A stretch of 64,000 nucleotides of DNA, taken from assembly GCA_018340805.1 (NCBI GenBank), contig JACMZG010001908.1, forward strand, positions 51,517,224 through 51,581,223. Direction: 5' to 3'. This document shows, in pieces, positions 11,411-25,700 of this stretch. Each line of letters opens with the position of its first letter. The first letter of the stretch is position 1. The notes under the pieces were generated by a model. That model was not told where the DNA came from, made no database searches, and saw only the letters and a list, made by a program, of their open reading frames with translations. The DNA comes from Microvelia longipes (taxonomy: Eukaryota > Arthropoda > Insecta > Hemiptera > Veliidae). The position numbers were made by a program, and so were the translations under genes.

Positions 11411-12770
11411 TGAACTGGAATTGGTGTTACATTAAATGTATTATAAAACTATTGTGTGCAGCAAAAATAATTGTGCAAGTGATAAAAAGAATGCACTCTC
11501 CATTAATTTGTTAATTAACAGCATTTTTGTGTTACTAGTTATTAATGTTGCGCCTTGTGAAAGAAATATAACATTAGAATTCATTTATATCATGTAATAT
11601 ATTATGAATCAATATAATTGCTCTAGGGACACCTAGGCACATTTAGAAACTATTCATGTTTTTACATTACATGAAACTATTCATGTTTTTCAAAACTCAG
11701 TTGTATCAAATGATAATCAATAATATATATTTATTATTATAATCTTTATATATTATACGAGAAGGTCCCGTCTTCCCACCCACTCCTAAATTTTGAACTG
11801 TTAGACCCATGAATTAATGAAATTTGGGGTAATATTTTTGTGTTAAGGGAACTTCTATTTCAAAGCATTGAGCACATCAGCATTATTAAGAAAATGAATG
11901 TCAAATAACTTACCTTAATTATCATTTAATTTTAAAATATGAAATAATTGCTGCAATAGAAGTGAAATTAACTAGCACAAAAGTGAAATAGCTAATCATG
12001 TTTAAAAATCAATACTACCAACACAATGACTGGAGTAAAAAAAATATGTTGTTTCTAAACAAAGATTTACAAAATCATTTATTATACCTGTTGGTTTTTG
12101 ATTTGTCATCATAACAAAACAGGAAGTATCACATAAATTCAGGAAGTAAGGTTATTTTACTGAGACAAAACATGGGTTGTTATATTGCCATCAGATTGTA
12201 AAAGCCAACTTAACAAAAAACTTGAAGAGTCAAGCTTCATTTTTCATGCCTTGAAGAGAAAAAGTAGGTTTGGGGGGGGGGGCTAATGTGATTTTTTGGA
12301 ACAGCCCCGCCACCCTTAGTACAACAAATATTTCACTTGTAATCGCCTTATTGTTTTTTCCTACCAAACTAGTTTAGGTGAAGACAATCCTGAATGAAAT
12401 ATACTCCAAATTCATCTCCCTCAGTATTTGTTTTTTCTTTGCTTCAACTATTTTCCACATGCTTCAATAGTTTTACATGTTATCTGCTATTGATAACTTA
12501 ATTGGTATTAATGCCTTAAAGGGTAATTTTGAGTAAGTGAAAACGGAATTTAGGTACTAACAACAATAAAATAAAGGTTAAGACAATATGGTTTATTCTA
12601 GTGGAGTAATAAGTAAAATAAGATTGAAATAATAATAAATATAAAATCTCTTTCTGTATCCAATAGATTGGTTAATGCAGTTTCCTGACAATTACTAAAG
12701 TTACTAAAAGTAATAACAAAATCACCTGTTGTATGGTTCAGATAGCTCTTAAAGACTCTACGCATAGATT
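11411..12770. other. AT-rich DNA without recognisable genes
   Basis: No supported coding sequence. A short tandem repeat of CTATTCATGTTTTTACATTA type occurs near 11645-11695 and a G run at about 12271-12283. Confidence 0.5.
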
Positions 12771-12779
12771 AGAAGCCTG

Positions 12780-13200
12780 TGAATTCATACCAAGCTGCAA
12801 AGGACCATCTAAAAGGCTTACCAGGTCACTTTTACCCCTCAAAAGAAGTACCTGGCACTCAATAACTGGTATTTTTTACTGATCATAATTGGCTTAACCA
12901 CTGTCTAAACCTGATGGGACTGGCAGCTAGTCTTAAGTGCAGGCTAGGTGAGAAGGCCGAGGGAACTCCACATATCCTAAGCACTTGTCCTTTATCTTAA
13001 ATGACAAACCTTTGGTCAGCGATTCTTTGGAAGGACTTGTAGAACTAGCCCTAACAACCCTAACAAACCCTAACAAGTTGATAACTTTCTGCAAGTCAGT
13101 AGTCTTGTTCAGGGGGTAAAAGTAACTGGAGGGCTTCCTTTTATTATCCAGATTTGCACTAAGGACCCACCTGAGGAGTCTAATGCTGTGGTTTGCACTC
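12780..13200 (+). mobile_element. Degraded LINE 3' coding fragment (Jockey-like)
   Basis: A plus-strand reading with MGLAAS.KCRLGEKAEGTPHI at about 12920-12980 resembles the CR.C..AEET..H(I/V)L motif that closes ORF2 of Jockey-type LINEs. Frames are broken. GTCACTTTTACCCC near 12827 recurs inverted near 13115, so part of the fragment is folded. A run of three CCCTAAC-type units follows near 13050. Confidence 0.35.
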
Positions 13201-13389
13201 AGAGTTCTGTTTTATAAACTTATTTATTCGTATGACTTTGTTAATTAGTTTCTAATTAACTGTGATATTAGTTTTGGGTTTTTTATGTAATTTTAAATAC
13301 GTACTCAACTATGATTTTGTAAAAAAATAGCCTGTGATAGCCTAAAGATGCCTATAGTGGTAGGTGAATTATGAGGAGGATTATAATTC

Positions 13390-13620
13390 GTATTTTGTTT
13401 TTATTACAGAACTTAAAGCTGTGTTGTATAAATTTCCTATTGAGCTGTGGGAGTTCTATAATATAAATAGTGCTAAAAAAGAGAAATTACATTTTCAATT
13501 GAAGTATCAGCTATTATCAACACTAGCAGTTGGATATGAATATCCTTGGATATGCTACAGCTTAATTCCATCATCAGCAGGTGGGACAACACAAGAGCTC
13601 TCAACTTCCAATTTTTAAGT
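13390..13620 (+). other. Unidentified open frame with acceptor-like left edge
   Basis: After TTTTTATTACAG (ending at about 13408) a plus-strand frame stays open for some 70 codons, with ELKAVLYKFPIELWEFYNI at its start. Amino-acid composition looks more protein-like than neighbouring chance frames. I do not recognise the family. An inverted pair (ATATGAATATCC at about 13530 and 13624) overlaps the end. It could be an exon of an unseen gene or part of a mobile element. Confidence 0.2.
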
Positions 13621-13679
13621 GCAGGGATATTCATATTTAATAGCAAGTATCTTTATGGTATCTGATTTTTCTATTTTTT

Positions 13680-14930
13680 TTTAACTTACGGTAAATATAT
13701 CTTTAATATTAACATTTCTTACTTACTTAAATATAACTATTAAACTTAAAATAAAACAAGCACATTTTAAGTCTATACGTATGCAAAAACTTTAGTTTTA
13801 TTTCAATATTAAAATATTAACATAACAAAAAATATACAATAAGTACAACTTTAAAATTTACAATTATTAAGTATTAAAAGGCACAATACATTTATATAAA
13901 TAATTAAAATAAAAATAGTAATAATGAAATTATATTAAATTAACATTTTATTAGTAATTTTTAAAAATATTTTAGAGCATTGATGAAATAATAATTACAT
14001 TGGCTAAAGGCTAATTATGTATTAATATTTAATTTTGTCAAAAATGCTAATGGTTATTTTAATGTTTAGGTTAATTATAAAACAGGAGGCTTTTTGGCTT
14101 CTTTGTCCAATTGTACAGCGGGAGTAGAAAGCCAAAAAAGCTTTGCCGCTATTTTTAAGGAAAATAGATGGGCATGGGACAACTTGGCCCATATAGGGGT
14201 TAAAAATATTGGCAAAGCATATAAAGTTTGTGTTTTTTACTTTTAAGGTTATACTCGCCATGCTATATCTATGTGTGTGTATATACATGTCAAAAACAGC
14301 TGTTTTAATAGAAGCAGCAGGCGTCCAACTTCGTAAAGAAAAAAATCAGGTTCAGGGTACCTCAGAACTTTTCCTCATTACATCGGAACATAACTACAAC
14401 TTAATCAGCTGATAAGTAATATTTTTTTTAAAATTCTTATTAACATTGAGTAAATTAATTAAAATACTAAATTACAATTTTAGTGTTTTACAATTTTTCA
14501 TATTCTGCAATAAAGTGTAGTTTTATTTTATTTACCCCCTTTGATTACCCCTATCAAGTAAAATATCAACCATCTTATTTGATAAATAACCTGTTGAATA
14601 AATTTATAAAAAAAAGACACTATTTAGTGAATATTTTAACAGACATACAGAATTAATTAAATATTATTTATAATTTATAAATAAAAAACCTTTCAATGTT
14701 AAATTATTAAAATACATTTTATTTGATAAAATTTTGCATTACCATGTTTTCCCAACAGTTTTAAGATATTTAAATCTAGTGTTTAATTAAATTTATATTT
14801 ATTTCCGGCCTAATAATCCATAAATGCTAATAAATAGTTACACAAGAGATATCAGTCAAAAAATGTTCTAGAAATTTTCGGCATTTTCTGAAAAAAAAAT
14901 ACAAGCAATTTAATGTTTAATAACTTATTT
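13680..14930. other. AT-rich DNA with repeat fragments
   Basis: Very AT-rich. It contains an imperfect inverted pair at about 14088-14150 (GGCTTTTTGGCTTC against GAAAGCCAAAAAAGC) and a 5' fragment of repeat family A at about 14335-14400. No gene supported. Confidence 0.5.
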
Positions 14931-14934
14931 AAAA

Positions 14935-15345
14935 GGTCTGCGTAAGATCTAAACAAGGTCTGCGAAGATATAAACAAGGTCTGCGAAGATATAAACAAGG
15001 TCTAGGTAAGAACTAAACTAGGTCTCCGTAAAAACTAAACAAGGTCTGCGTAAGAACTACAAAAGGTCTGTGTAAGGTCTGTGTAAGATATAAACAAGGT
15101 CTGGGTAAGAACTAAACTAGGTCTCCATAAGAACTAAACAAGGTCTGCGTAAGAACTACAAAAGGTCTGTGTAAGATATAAACAAGGTCTGTGTAAGATA
15201 TAAACAAGGTCTGGGTAAGAACTAAACTAGGTCTCCATAAGAACTAAACAAGGTCTGCGTAAGAACTAAAAAAGGTCTGTGTAAGATATAAACAAGGTCT
15301 GCGTAAGATATAAACAAGGTCTGCGTAAGATCTAATCTTTGATAA
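14935..15345 (+). repeat. 22-bp minisatellite array
   Basis: About 18 copies of a 22-bp unit of type AAGGTCTGCGTAAGATATAA plus AC. Variants (GTCTGGGTAAGAACT, GTCTCCATAAGAACT, GTCTGTGTAAGATAT) recur in the same order, showing a higher-order period of roughly 95-110 bp. Confidence 0.95.
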
Positions 15346-16097
15346 GACAGATCTTTGCAGTGTTTTTCAATTTTACCTTCTTTATCAAAAATAAAATAAA
15401 ATAAAGGACTCTTTTTTAAGGCAATAAGATTTGTGGCAAATCAATTTTTAACCATCAAAATTGTATTAATTGAACCAGAGATATAACTGTTCAAATATAA
15501 CCGAAAATACAACAAAACTATTCACACCCTAAAACCTTAAAATTACATGTTAAATTTAAGATACACTTAGCAAACTAAATTTGTTCAATAGAAACAGAGA
15601 TATAAAAACTCTTCAAATATTACCAAAAAAAAAATAAAACAAAAAATAATTATTACTACTACAACTACTAATTAACAACAATCACAGTTACTAATTAATA
15701 CTAAAACACACAACAACCTTAAAATAGCATGTTTTCTACCTTATCGTGTTAAAGATAGAGGCAGACTTAATAATCAAGCATATTCTATTAAAATTGAGGT
15801 AATATACAAATGTTTTAGTTAATATAGAGAAAGAGTGAAAGAGCACTAATAATTTAATTTATAATTATAATAATTATATTATACAATAATTATTATAATT
15901 ATAATTTAGATAATTTAATGCTTGGCATATAATGCTAAAATACATATTAAGGACATATTGAGGACTGACAACTTTGCAAAAGCCTCTCTAGTGGCCTTAA
16001 AAAGCCTAAAAACGGATAAATCCGGTGACTTTTCCTATATGTCTACAGTATAAATCAGGAAAAGTAAAAATTAAATCTTAAAAAAGACATAACTTAC
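15346..16097. other. AT-rich intron or 3' flank with family A fragment
   Basis: A 16-bp AT hairpin lies at 15861-15902. The 3' end of a family A copy lies at about 15940-16075 (AAACGGATAAATCCGGTGAC and TATAAATCAGGAAAAGTAAA). It ends just downstream, in gene sense, of the last KIF4 exon found. Confidence 0.6.
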
Positions 16098-16226
16098 AAA
16101 GCTAGAATTATGAAGATTTTCTTTTTCGGTATTATCAATGACAAATGTTTGATCCAAGGCTCCCTTCTTAGACTTCTTGGCAGATGGCGGCCCATCATCT
16201 GCATCGTCATCATCAGCTTTATTTTC
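16098..16226 (-). CDS. KIF4: KIF4 exon (acidic tail with basic patch), last one found
   Basis: 43 codons in phase 0, acceptor TTTTTACAG and donor GTAAGTT. It contains [20 protein letters not shown], an acidic run followed by a nuclear-localisation-like basic patch. This corresponds to the acidic region before the cysteine-rich domain in vertebrate KIF4. Reading through the donor gives a stop after about eight more codons, a possible alternative end. Confidence 0.8.
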
Positions 16227-16408
16227 CTGTAAAAAGTAAATCACTTAAATAATTTACTTTTTAATAATTATTAAACAATTACTCACATTTTTTTTTTTCA
16301 TACAGTCAAAGGTGATAGAATATGTTTTTTTCTGAAAAATATACTCTACTGAAAGATTACAGATAAGGGAATCAAAAACTGAAGATGTTAAAAATAAATA
16401 TAATAAAT

Positions 16409-16481
<73 letters not shown>

Positions 16482-16663
16482 AAGAGTGAAATTTTAAAAA
16501 ACTAGCAACAACCAACCTCCACAGGCCACAGTATCTTAACAGAAAAGCAAACAATCCATTTAATATCTTGCTCTCTTCTCAGACAGAACTCCATTTAAGG
16601 AAGTGGGAGGATCGATTACTCTAAGCCCCCCCAAAATATATCTTGTCAATCTACATTACTGAA

Positions 16664-16706
<43 letters not shown>

Positions 16707-19700
16707 ATATATAACATTTTTAAAAGCACTCTGAATTGTATTATGGGTGGTGAAGGAACACATATAATTTACTTGTGACATAACTGGTAACTGTTACAAA
16801 AGTAAATAAATAAAAGTCTTACGTGTATAATAGGTTTACTGGGAGAAGGAAAGAAAGGACGAAGAGGAAGAGGATGGGTGAAAAGAAAACGATAATAATC
16901 ACTGTCAGAATTCAAATTAAGAGTTGACTCGCTGTCAAAGCAATCCTTTCAACAATAAAAAAGTTTCCATACAGAGACAATAAATAAAACTGATTATAAA
17001 ACACTCAATTAGGGGAGTGACGGGAATGAACTGGTTTGTACAAACCAATTGTGGAAATAGAAGGGATAAAAATGCATCTTAATAATCTACTGGAAGTGAT
17101 GAGCTTGCATAATTTTGTACAACGCATTGAGGATGATGAGAAAACAAGGATGCATACTGGAAATGTTACGAAAATACGTTTCAGGCAATCATTTAATATA
17201 AACAAGTTTATGTGGATTTGTTTTTTAATATTGTTATCATTAAACGATCCATGTTGAGCACATGCTAAGGCAGCAATGAAATGTTTTCACACATAACAGT
17301 ACACGGTACTTATTTACTTGGTTCCCAACATAAAGTTGGGACCCAAGTAAATATGGCGATATAGGGCAATTATTCACTTGGGTACCGATGATATATTTAC
17401 TAAATTATATAAAAGAAATTATTTAACAATCTTAATAGGGGATATTAAAAGGCAAAGTGGCTATTGTATGGGATTGAGAACGGGAGAAAAAGAAAAGATT
17501 GATAATTAAGTAAATAAGATAATATAGTGCGAAAGTACCCTTGGTTCCCAACATAAAATGGGGACCCAAGTGAATAAGTGCCTCAAAACTGAGGAATTTT
17601 AATAGAGTTTAGACAGACCTCCTAGTTCCTATACCCAAATCCACTAGATTTTTTTCAGATAAATTGAGGTTGGGAACCAAGTAAATAAGTGCCCAGTACA
17701 CCATTACACCTACTCCAGGTTGAGCATTGAGAAACACATCTGTTGGAATTACATGGAGTGTTGTAATCTATGATTCGCGATTCAAAGAGTATTTGTAAGC
17801 GATTCATATTTGTAAGGTTGGGAATACCAATGGCAGGATAACAAGGGTAATCAAAAGGATTAGCAGGATTAGAAGATTAAATTATACATTTATTTCTTTG
17901 TTGTTTCTTAATTTTTGATAAATGAATTAAAAATTAATAGAAAGACCATCGGTGCTATAAAAACTGCCAATATTTCATAGATAAATACTTCGATTATTCC
18001 AGGATTTTAAAAATAAAATCAGGCTCTAATCACTACAGACTTGGATTTGTTAGTTTTTTATCGATATAAATGTAAATCACGGTTTTATATTAAACTGCGA
18101 TTAAATTATTTATTAATATTAAATATAATATTAAACAAAAAGTAACACTTTATTACAAAAATGAAATAAAACACAAAGGCTGGTAAATAGCATCTTATCT
18201 GTTAATTTAAATAATTGTTACAACTAATTTAAACAATTTAATGCAATAAAAGAGTAATTTTGTGAGTTAGTACAAAATAAAATGACTCAAAAGTAAAATT
18301 AATTAATAATAAATAAAATAAAATCACTATATTGTGATTTTCACCATCTTATCAATTTTTTAAAAAACTCGTGACAACCCATTCAACAGGTTTTTTCCAA
18401 TGAAAGAGTGACTTTAATATAAGTGACTTAAATATTGAACAAATTCAAATGACTTAACTTTGTGTCAAATTCCCCATGTAGTAACTTCATTAGAAAATGA
18501 AGATCTTAACACCAGTCAGTTATGCCAGCATTAAAAATTTACCACAGCTGTCAATTTTAGATCTTAATAACAGTTAAAATTGATTCACCATCATCTTATT
18601 ATCTATAGCAGGGGTTGGTAATCCATGGAAGCTCGCAGACCACTTTGAAGATTTGAAATCTATTAGGGACCAACTAGATTTACCCCTCACCCTCCATATT
18701 GAATTTCAGGGTTAGTATTTTTTACTTCATAATGTAGCTAAAACCATATAAGCTAAGTACAAAAGACCAAATGTTTTATAAATGTACCCGATTATTCCCA
18801 CTCAGCTTTAAATACTTAAATTCTTCTGCTAATTTATTCCACACTATCATTCCTGCTGAAATTATGATCTTGACGAGTTCAAAAATTTTGATCTGAACCT
18901 AATAGTATTAAGAGAAATAATAGGCTTATTATTAGTCTTCTAAGTTTGCCTACAAGTGGCATTGAAGGAAAATAATAAATGACTCTTCTAAAAATAAATG
19001 AAAAGAAATTACAAGGAAAACTTTTAAAATCCTTGGCCATCAAACAGAAATTTTATTGTTCTGAATAAATAGATAGGTCTTAAAGAAAAAGTTCTAGATA
19101 ATATATAGATTAATTATTTCTGTTTAATTATATTAACCATTTCTGTTAAATTAGATTAAACATTTCTGTTTAATTAGACTAAACATTTCTGTTTAATTAA
19201 ATAAAATATTTCTGTTTAGATTAGTTTGATAAATAGATTGAAAATTTCTGTTTAATACATAGATTAAATATTTCTGTTTAATATGTGGATTAAACATTTC
19301 TGTTTAATATATACATTAAACCTTTCTCTTTAATATATAGATTAAACATTTCTGTTAAATATATAGAATAAACAATTCTGTTTAATATATAGTTGAAACA
19401 TTCTACACAGTCTGAAATCCACCAAGTGCCCAATAAATTCTCTACAATTGTTTACTTTCCCTTATTCATACCTCAGGTATATAGGGAAATTATTGAAAAG
19501 GATCTTGGCTACATGCATACTAAATCTAAAATTGATCACATTTTTTTACATGATTTTTGGAGATTTTTCCTTTCATTATTGCGGGTTAATGACATTATAA
19601 AAAATTCTGAACATCACAACTACAGCAGTTGACTGATTTTTTTTTACAAAGTTTTAACTCTCTAGCACAGTGGTTCCCAACCTTTTTTATACTTGGGACC

Positions 19701-22700
19701 CCTAAAATATTTTGAACTACTTCCCGGACCCCTTGCTATATATATATATTAAATTTGTTATTATTATTATATATAAAGGCAAGGTAAATACCAAAAGACG
19801 ATATAAAGAATACTAACGTTTATTAAACAAACATTTACTATTTCTTCAATTTTTAATATAATTTATAACTTATACTTATAGGGAACGGATAGTATTAAAT
19901 AAAAATTCTAACTCTAATCAGTATATAAATAATTCATATATAGTTAATAATTTAATTATTTATTGAAGTTACACACACATAAGAGAGAAAAATCTATTTT
20001 TTTTACTTTTACAATATAGTTTGTAAAATTGCTCCCGGGACCCCCTAAAAACTCATTTGGGACCCCCAAGGGGTCCCAGGACCCCTGGTTGGGAACCACT
20101 CTAGCATAAATAGAGTGGGCGCTACGATGATAACAGACACACACACACACACACACACACACAGACTACTTTGTGAAAACCACTCAGGTGGCTTTGAAAC
20201 AACTGGAACAGGTAATTCTGGTGACATCCAGGTTTTGGATTTTTTTGCAAATACAATACTTTCTCTATGTACTTACGGTATAAATGATGAAAAGTAAAGA
20301 ATTGAATTTTTAATGAAATAATATAAAAATACTTAAATTATTTTATTTCTTTGTTATATATGTATACAAATAGATATGCTTACTACTTCTTACTGGCTGA
20401 AAATAAATATTTGTATTATAAAATAATTGTAAAAAGCCTTTAAAGCAAAAATCTTACACTTTCCACAGGGGTGATGGGAACACCATTGATTGAAATTACT
20501 TCATTGAATTCTCTCTCACGGAATTTCAGATATTCAAGTTCATAAGAGGTTAAATTTGCTTTATTAGCCAGCTAAAACAATATAATAAACAAAATATTGA
20601 AACAATGGAGAAATATAACAAATTACAAAATACATAATATTAATATACAATATACAAAAACAACTAATGAAATATTAAAAAATACATTATTGAACAAACG
20701 TAAGTTAGTTCTTACATTTCAGAAGATTGGGACAGCGCAAATGTGTGTTTGCTTGAACATATCCCGATAACTGCCGTAAAAATAGACCGATTTTGATAAA
20801 ATTTTGTATACAGGTAGAACTAACTATGTGTCAGAGCTATATAGTTATTGGTTATCTTTTAACAAATTTTTAAAATGGTCACCAATAGCGGACAGAATGA
20901 AACAAATTTTTGAGCCAAAAAATCATGATGTATATAGTTAAAAAGCTCTTAAAGAGAAGAAAAAGAAAATATATGAATGTTTTTTAATTAAAAAAAAAAT
21001 GTGAATAAGTTTTAAAAATGCCAGCATAAATTGTGAACTCAAAAAAATTAAATATATATATATTTAATTATATTAAATATAATTAATAATATAATTATAT
21101 ATAATCTAATGAGTAATATATAATTAAAAAGCTCTAGATTAGTAGAATAAAAAATGTTATATACTAAATTACAATAAAAAATCAATACGGTGGCCATAAT
21201 TTTATATAATAATTAGTTTTTACTACCTTTATAAGAATTTCCAAGATAAAAATCTATGATTTCATACATAGCGAGTGAAACGAGAACTTTTTACTGTCTA
21301 ATACTAATAATTGTAATCTTGCGAGCAATGCAAGTCCCTTTTTTTTTTGTAAAATTCTAAATATACGCAATCTAGCGAGCAAAGCAAGTCCCTTTTTTTG
21401 TAAAATTCTAAATATACGCAATCTAGCGAGCAAAGCAAATCCCTTTTTTTGTAAAATTCTAAATATACGCAATCTAGCGAGCAAAGCAAGTCATTTTTTT
21501 TTTTGTAAAATTCTAAATATACGCAATCTAGCGAGCAAAGCAAGTCCCTTTTTTTTGTAAAATTCTAAATATACGCAATCTAGCGAGCAAAGCAAGTCCC
21601 TTTTTTTTGTAAAATTCTAAATATACGCAATCTAGCGAGCAAAGCAAGCCTTTATTTTTTATACATAATTCACTATGCATAAATGAGCTATTGTACTATG
21701 TATAATTATTACTATATGCAATTTAGGGAGCGAAGTCAGCCTTTTTTTTACTATGCTATATTGTAACTATACGAGGTCTTAGGCCACTAACAGCTTTATG
21801 AGTCTTCAATCTCTTGTTTCACTCTACTTATCCTATTATCCCAGAAAGTCAGTACAATAAGTGGCCCAAGGGGCAACAGCAAGCCTAGCAGGTCGTGTCA
21901 GATTTTACTTCTTTTATCCTTAAGAGGATAACCTTTGCTTATAAGAGGATTTTGCTTCCTTTATAAACTTACAAGGAGGAGGAAGTTTATAAGTAAAGAG
22001 ATTATAGGCGTTTTCAGCAGGCTCAAGAAGTTCTTGTGTAATGGCTGTAGTGTTGTATTATTGGCTGATTTATTATTTTTCATTACATGGCATTTTGCCA
22101 TATACTTTTAAGCCACTTTTATCATGGGGGCTACTTAAAGGACAGCTCACTTTACATGCATGCTTAACGTGCCTGCTAGACTTTCTGTTGCCCTTTAAGG
22201 GCAACTTATTGTAGTGAATGTCTCGGTTGATAAGCTAAGTAGGGTGGAACAAGAGATAGAGCAGCGATTCTTAAACCTTGGGTCGGAGACAATTATTGTA
22301 AACATATTTTTTAGCTATTAAAGTGATGTATAAATTCATACAGTAGGGGTGGGGGCGCGGGACACAGTGGTCCAACTTCCTGGTTTGAGGTGGTGCTAAA
22401 AAAACAGGGGCTAGTTGCATTAACTACCGCACCGAGCGCTAGTTCTCACCTTGTACAACTGTTATCAATATTGCTATCAGTTTTAAATCGAGACATCTAT
22501 AAACTAGAATGTAAACAAGACAAAATTTCTGAATATTTTTAAGATTATTTGTTTAGAAAATAAGATAAATTTATCATTTTTCCATTAAAAGAACAAATAA
22601 AAAAGCAATAAAGAAGCAAATTAATTTTCCATTTTTGCACATCATGGTTATCATGATATAAGGTCTAGTTAAAAATTATTTAACTAAGATTAGTTAAACA

Positions 22701-25700
22701 TTTTATGAAAATTATACATATAAATAATTAATAAGATTTTTAAAATTGTTAAAGATCCCTTTAAATAATTAAATCCTGAAAATTAAGAACTAATTATTTT
22801 ATATATGCAGTACAAGGTGAACCGACCTGCCTCTAGTGGAGAAAAAGTGAACTCAAAGCAGGCCCATCTAAAACAGCTTATTCCAGGGGAGTTGGACCAC
22901 TGTGTCCCACGCCCCACCCCTAATGTATAATTTCTACATCACTTTAGTAGCTATACTTTTGGAAAAAATTGAATAAAAAATATTTTTTAACGTTATTTTC
23001 TGGTTTAATTATGTTTAAACTTGTATAAACATGGATAAGAACTAAGGTCTATTATCCCCCTTGTATTTGACAGTTGCCTTCCGCTCTTCAGTATATTAGA
23101 CACATAAGGCTCTATATAGGTTTATTTCAGTAATCACATTTTTTTTGGTCCATTAAATTCTTTATAATCTAAGCTGTATTCTGGGAAAGGGCAAATATAG
23201 GTATTATCAATCCTAGAAAGGGCAAATGTGGGTATTGTCAATCCTAGAAAGAGCAAATGCGGGTATTGTCAGTCCTAGAAAGAGCAAATGTGGGTATTGT
23301 CAATCCTAGAAAGAGCAAATGCGGGTATTGTCAGTCCTAGAAAGAGCAAATGTGGGTATTGTCAATCTAGAAAGGGCAAATGGGGTATTGTCAATCTTAT
23401 TTAAATAGTTTGGTCAATAATTTTATATCTCTATTTTCTCTTTACTTCCTCCTCTTATATAGGGTGAAGGAAGCAAACTCTGATAATCTTGTAACTAATA
23501 AGATGAAGGGATAATTAATGAACTGTAGCTAAACGAAAAATGATAAGTTAAGGTAGCATAGGGAGGGGAACCACATGTTTAAACCCTAGTAAGTAACCCA
23601 CTTACAAGGAGCTTTATTCACTGACTTACTTTCACTTGAGCCGAAGCAAATATAGTTACATATAGTTCTGTCTAGATCTGAACCGCCTCGACTGGATAAG
23701 ATTGTAAAAACATTTTAGCTTACAGGAGTTTTCAGACCCCTTAATGATACAAAATTAATTCTCCATTGAGATTTGAAATGACTGCCTTTTAAAACTCTTT
23801 ATAAAATAATCAGCAATTTTTTTTTATTGTGACTTAAATATTGAGCAGTCATCCAAATTTTTTAAGCTCTATTTTTTTTATAACACACCAAACTACATCT
23901 AATATATAAAAAGAGGGTGTTAAATTAGTTACTGATACGATCCAGCCCCGTTCGAAGAGAGATAGCAAAATGAACATACCCTTCTCTCAGCTGATCCTAG
24001 AGAATATTTGTTGATATCGACATATACCTTTTTATCTGACTTTTCTGGCTCTGTAAAAGTCATGTCCAATTCATTTTCTTTATCATCGACTGTGCTGAAA
24101 TTCCTTTGGTTAAACATTGCATAAATCTGAAAAATAGAACAGAATTGAATTTGTCTTCATAATTAAAGAAGATAACCCTACTGCTATTATGAATCCAAAC
24201 AATGCCTGTTTGTTAGGTCCCTTTTTATTTCAATTATTCAAAAAAAAATTTTAAATTATTAATCAAAAAACATAAATGCCTAAAAAATGATTATGAAAAC
24301 TTTTTATGCATTATTTGTTAACATTTTATAAGTTATATTGTAACATAAAAATGTGGAGAAATCCCCACCTTTCAAGCCATGCCACTAGATAGAAGGTTAA
24401 ACCACGAATAAAATAATAATAAGACAAACAGATACCACAATCAATATATTGCCTGGGGTAATGTCTCATCTAAGTAAATTTCAGCAATGAGCTGCTTTAA
24501 TAATAACCAGAAGTTTACCTTATCTTCATAATCTCGTACAATGGCATCACACTCTTTCTTATTCTTCTTTTCAGAACTATGGAGAGTTCTTTGCAATTCT
24601 TCCAATTCTTTGACTTTCTCTTCAAGTTCAGACTGCAAATAAATCAAATAACATTTATCTTCAATACAACAAACTGAAATAATCATCGGAGGCATTGGAG
24701 AAAAACAATTATAAACTATTGATTTACATTTCATAGTCAATTTAAAGAGATAAGAATGTTTTGTAATCTAATCAAGAGTTTGTTTGGCCACAAACAAACT
24801 CAAATTACATGGCCAACTCAATTACAATTGGCCAATTACATCTAATCAAGATGTAATTGGCCACTTGGCCCTCAGCTGCACTGGAGGCTTTGGAAAGAAA
24901 CAATTATAAAATACTGATTTACATTTCATATTGAATTTAAAGAGATAAGAATGTTTTGTAATCTAATCAGGAGTCTGTTTCAAAACAAGATGTCATTGGC
25001 CACTTGGCCCTCAGCTGCACTGGAGGCCCCTTCACAGCCAGACGGTTGTGGATACCATTCCTCAATGGTTTTCACAAAGTTGTCTCTCTATATGTGTGTG
25101 TCTGTTATCATCGTAGCTCCCAGGTTAGTCATGCTACAGAGTTGAAACTTATTACAAAAATCAATCTTCAAGTCTAGTTGTGCTATCCGGAAAATATTAT
25201 TTTGTAGGGACACCAACCCGAAATAATAACTCAGAAAAAAGTAATAAAAAGCAAAACAATTTTTATTTAAAACACAATCAATTTGACCTTGATTTAGAAT
25301 TGACTTAAAGTACCCTAGATAGAGTCATAGATACAAACTGAAGCTTACCTTTAATTCTTTAGTGACATCATTAAGATTCATAATGTCTTTCTTAGACTTT
25401 GACACAGAGTTGAAGAGGAAAGTGAGAGCATGCTTAGCTTCAGTAACAGACTTGATTCCATCCCATCTCTGCTTCTTCCTCTCATCTAAATAACATGTTT
25501 ACAATTATTACCAATAATATATAGACAAGTCAAAGATGACCATAAATTACAATAATAGTTAACTTTGTAATAAGGTTAAGAAGTTTGTCTTTATGTCATG
25601 GCATTTAGATTTTATATTATTTTAAAGAAACTAAAAAAAATCATGTGCAGGGTACCTCGGAATTCATCACATCAAATTCGCTACGCTCATCCTCCCTTGT

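Noticed and set aside
13045..13080. Telomere-like CCCTAAC repeats
   Set aside because: Only three irregular units inside a LINE-like fragment; not a telomeric tract.
16254..16554. Minus-strand frames with CVCVCV and YIYIYI runs
   Set aside because: Translation of the CA/TA microsatellite.
21254..21543. Minus-strand frames in the 58-bp array with repeating [17 protein letters not shown] peptide
   Set aside because: Pure translation of the satellite; the frame exists because the period allows it.
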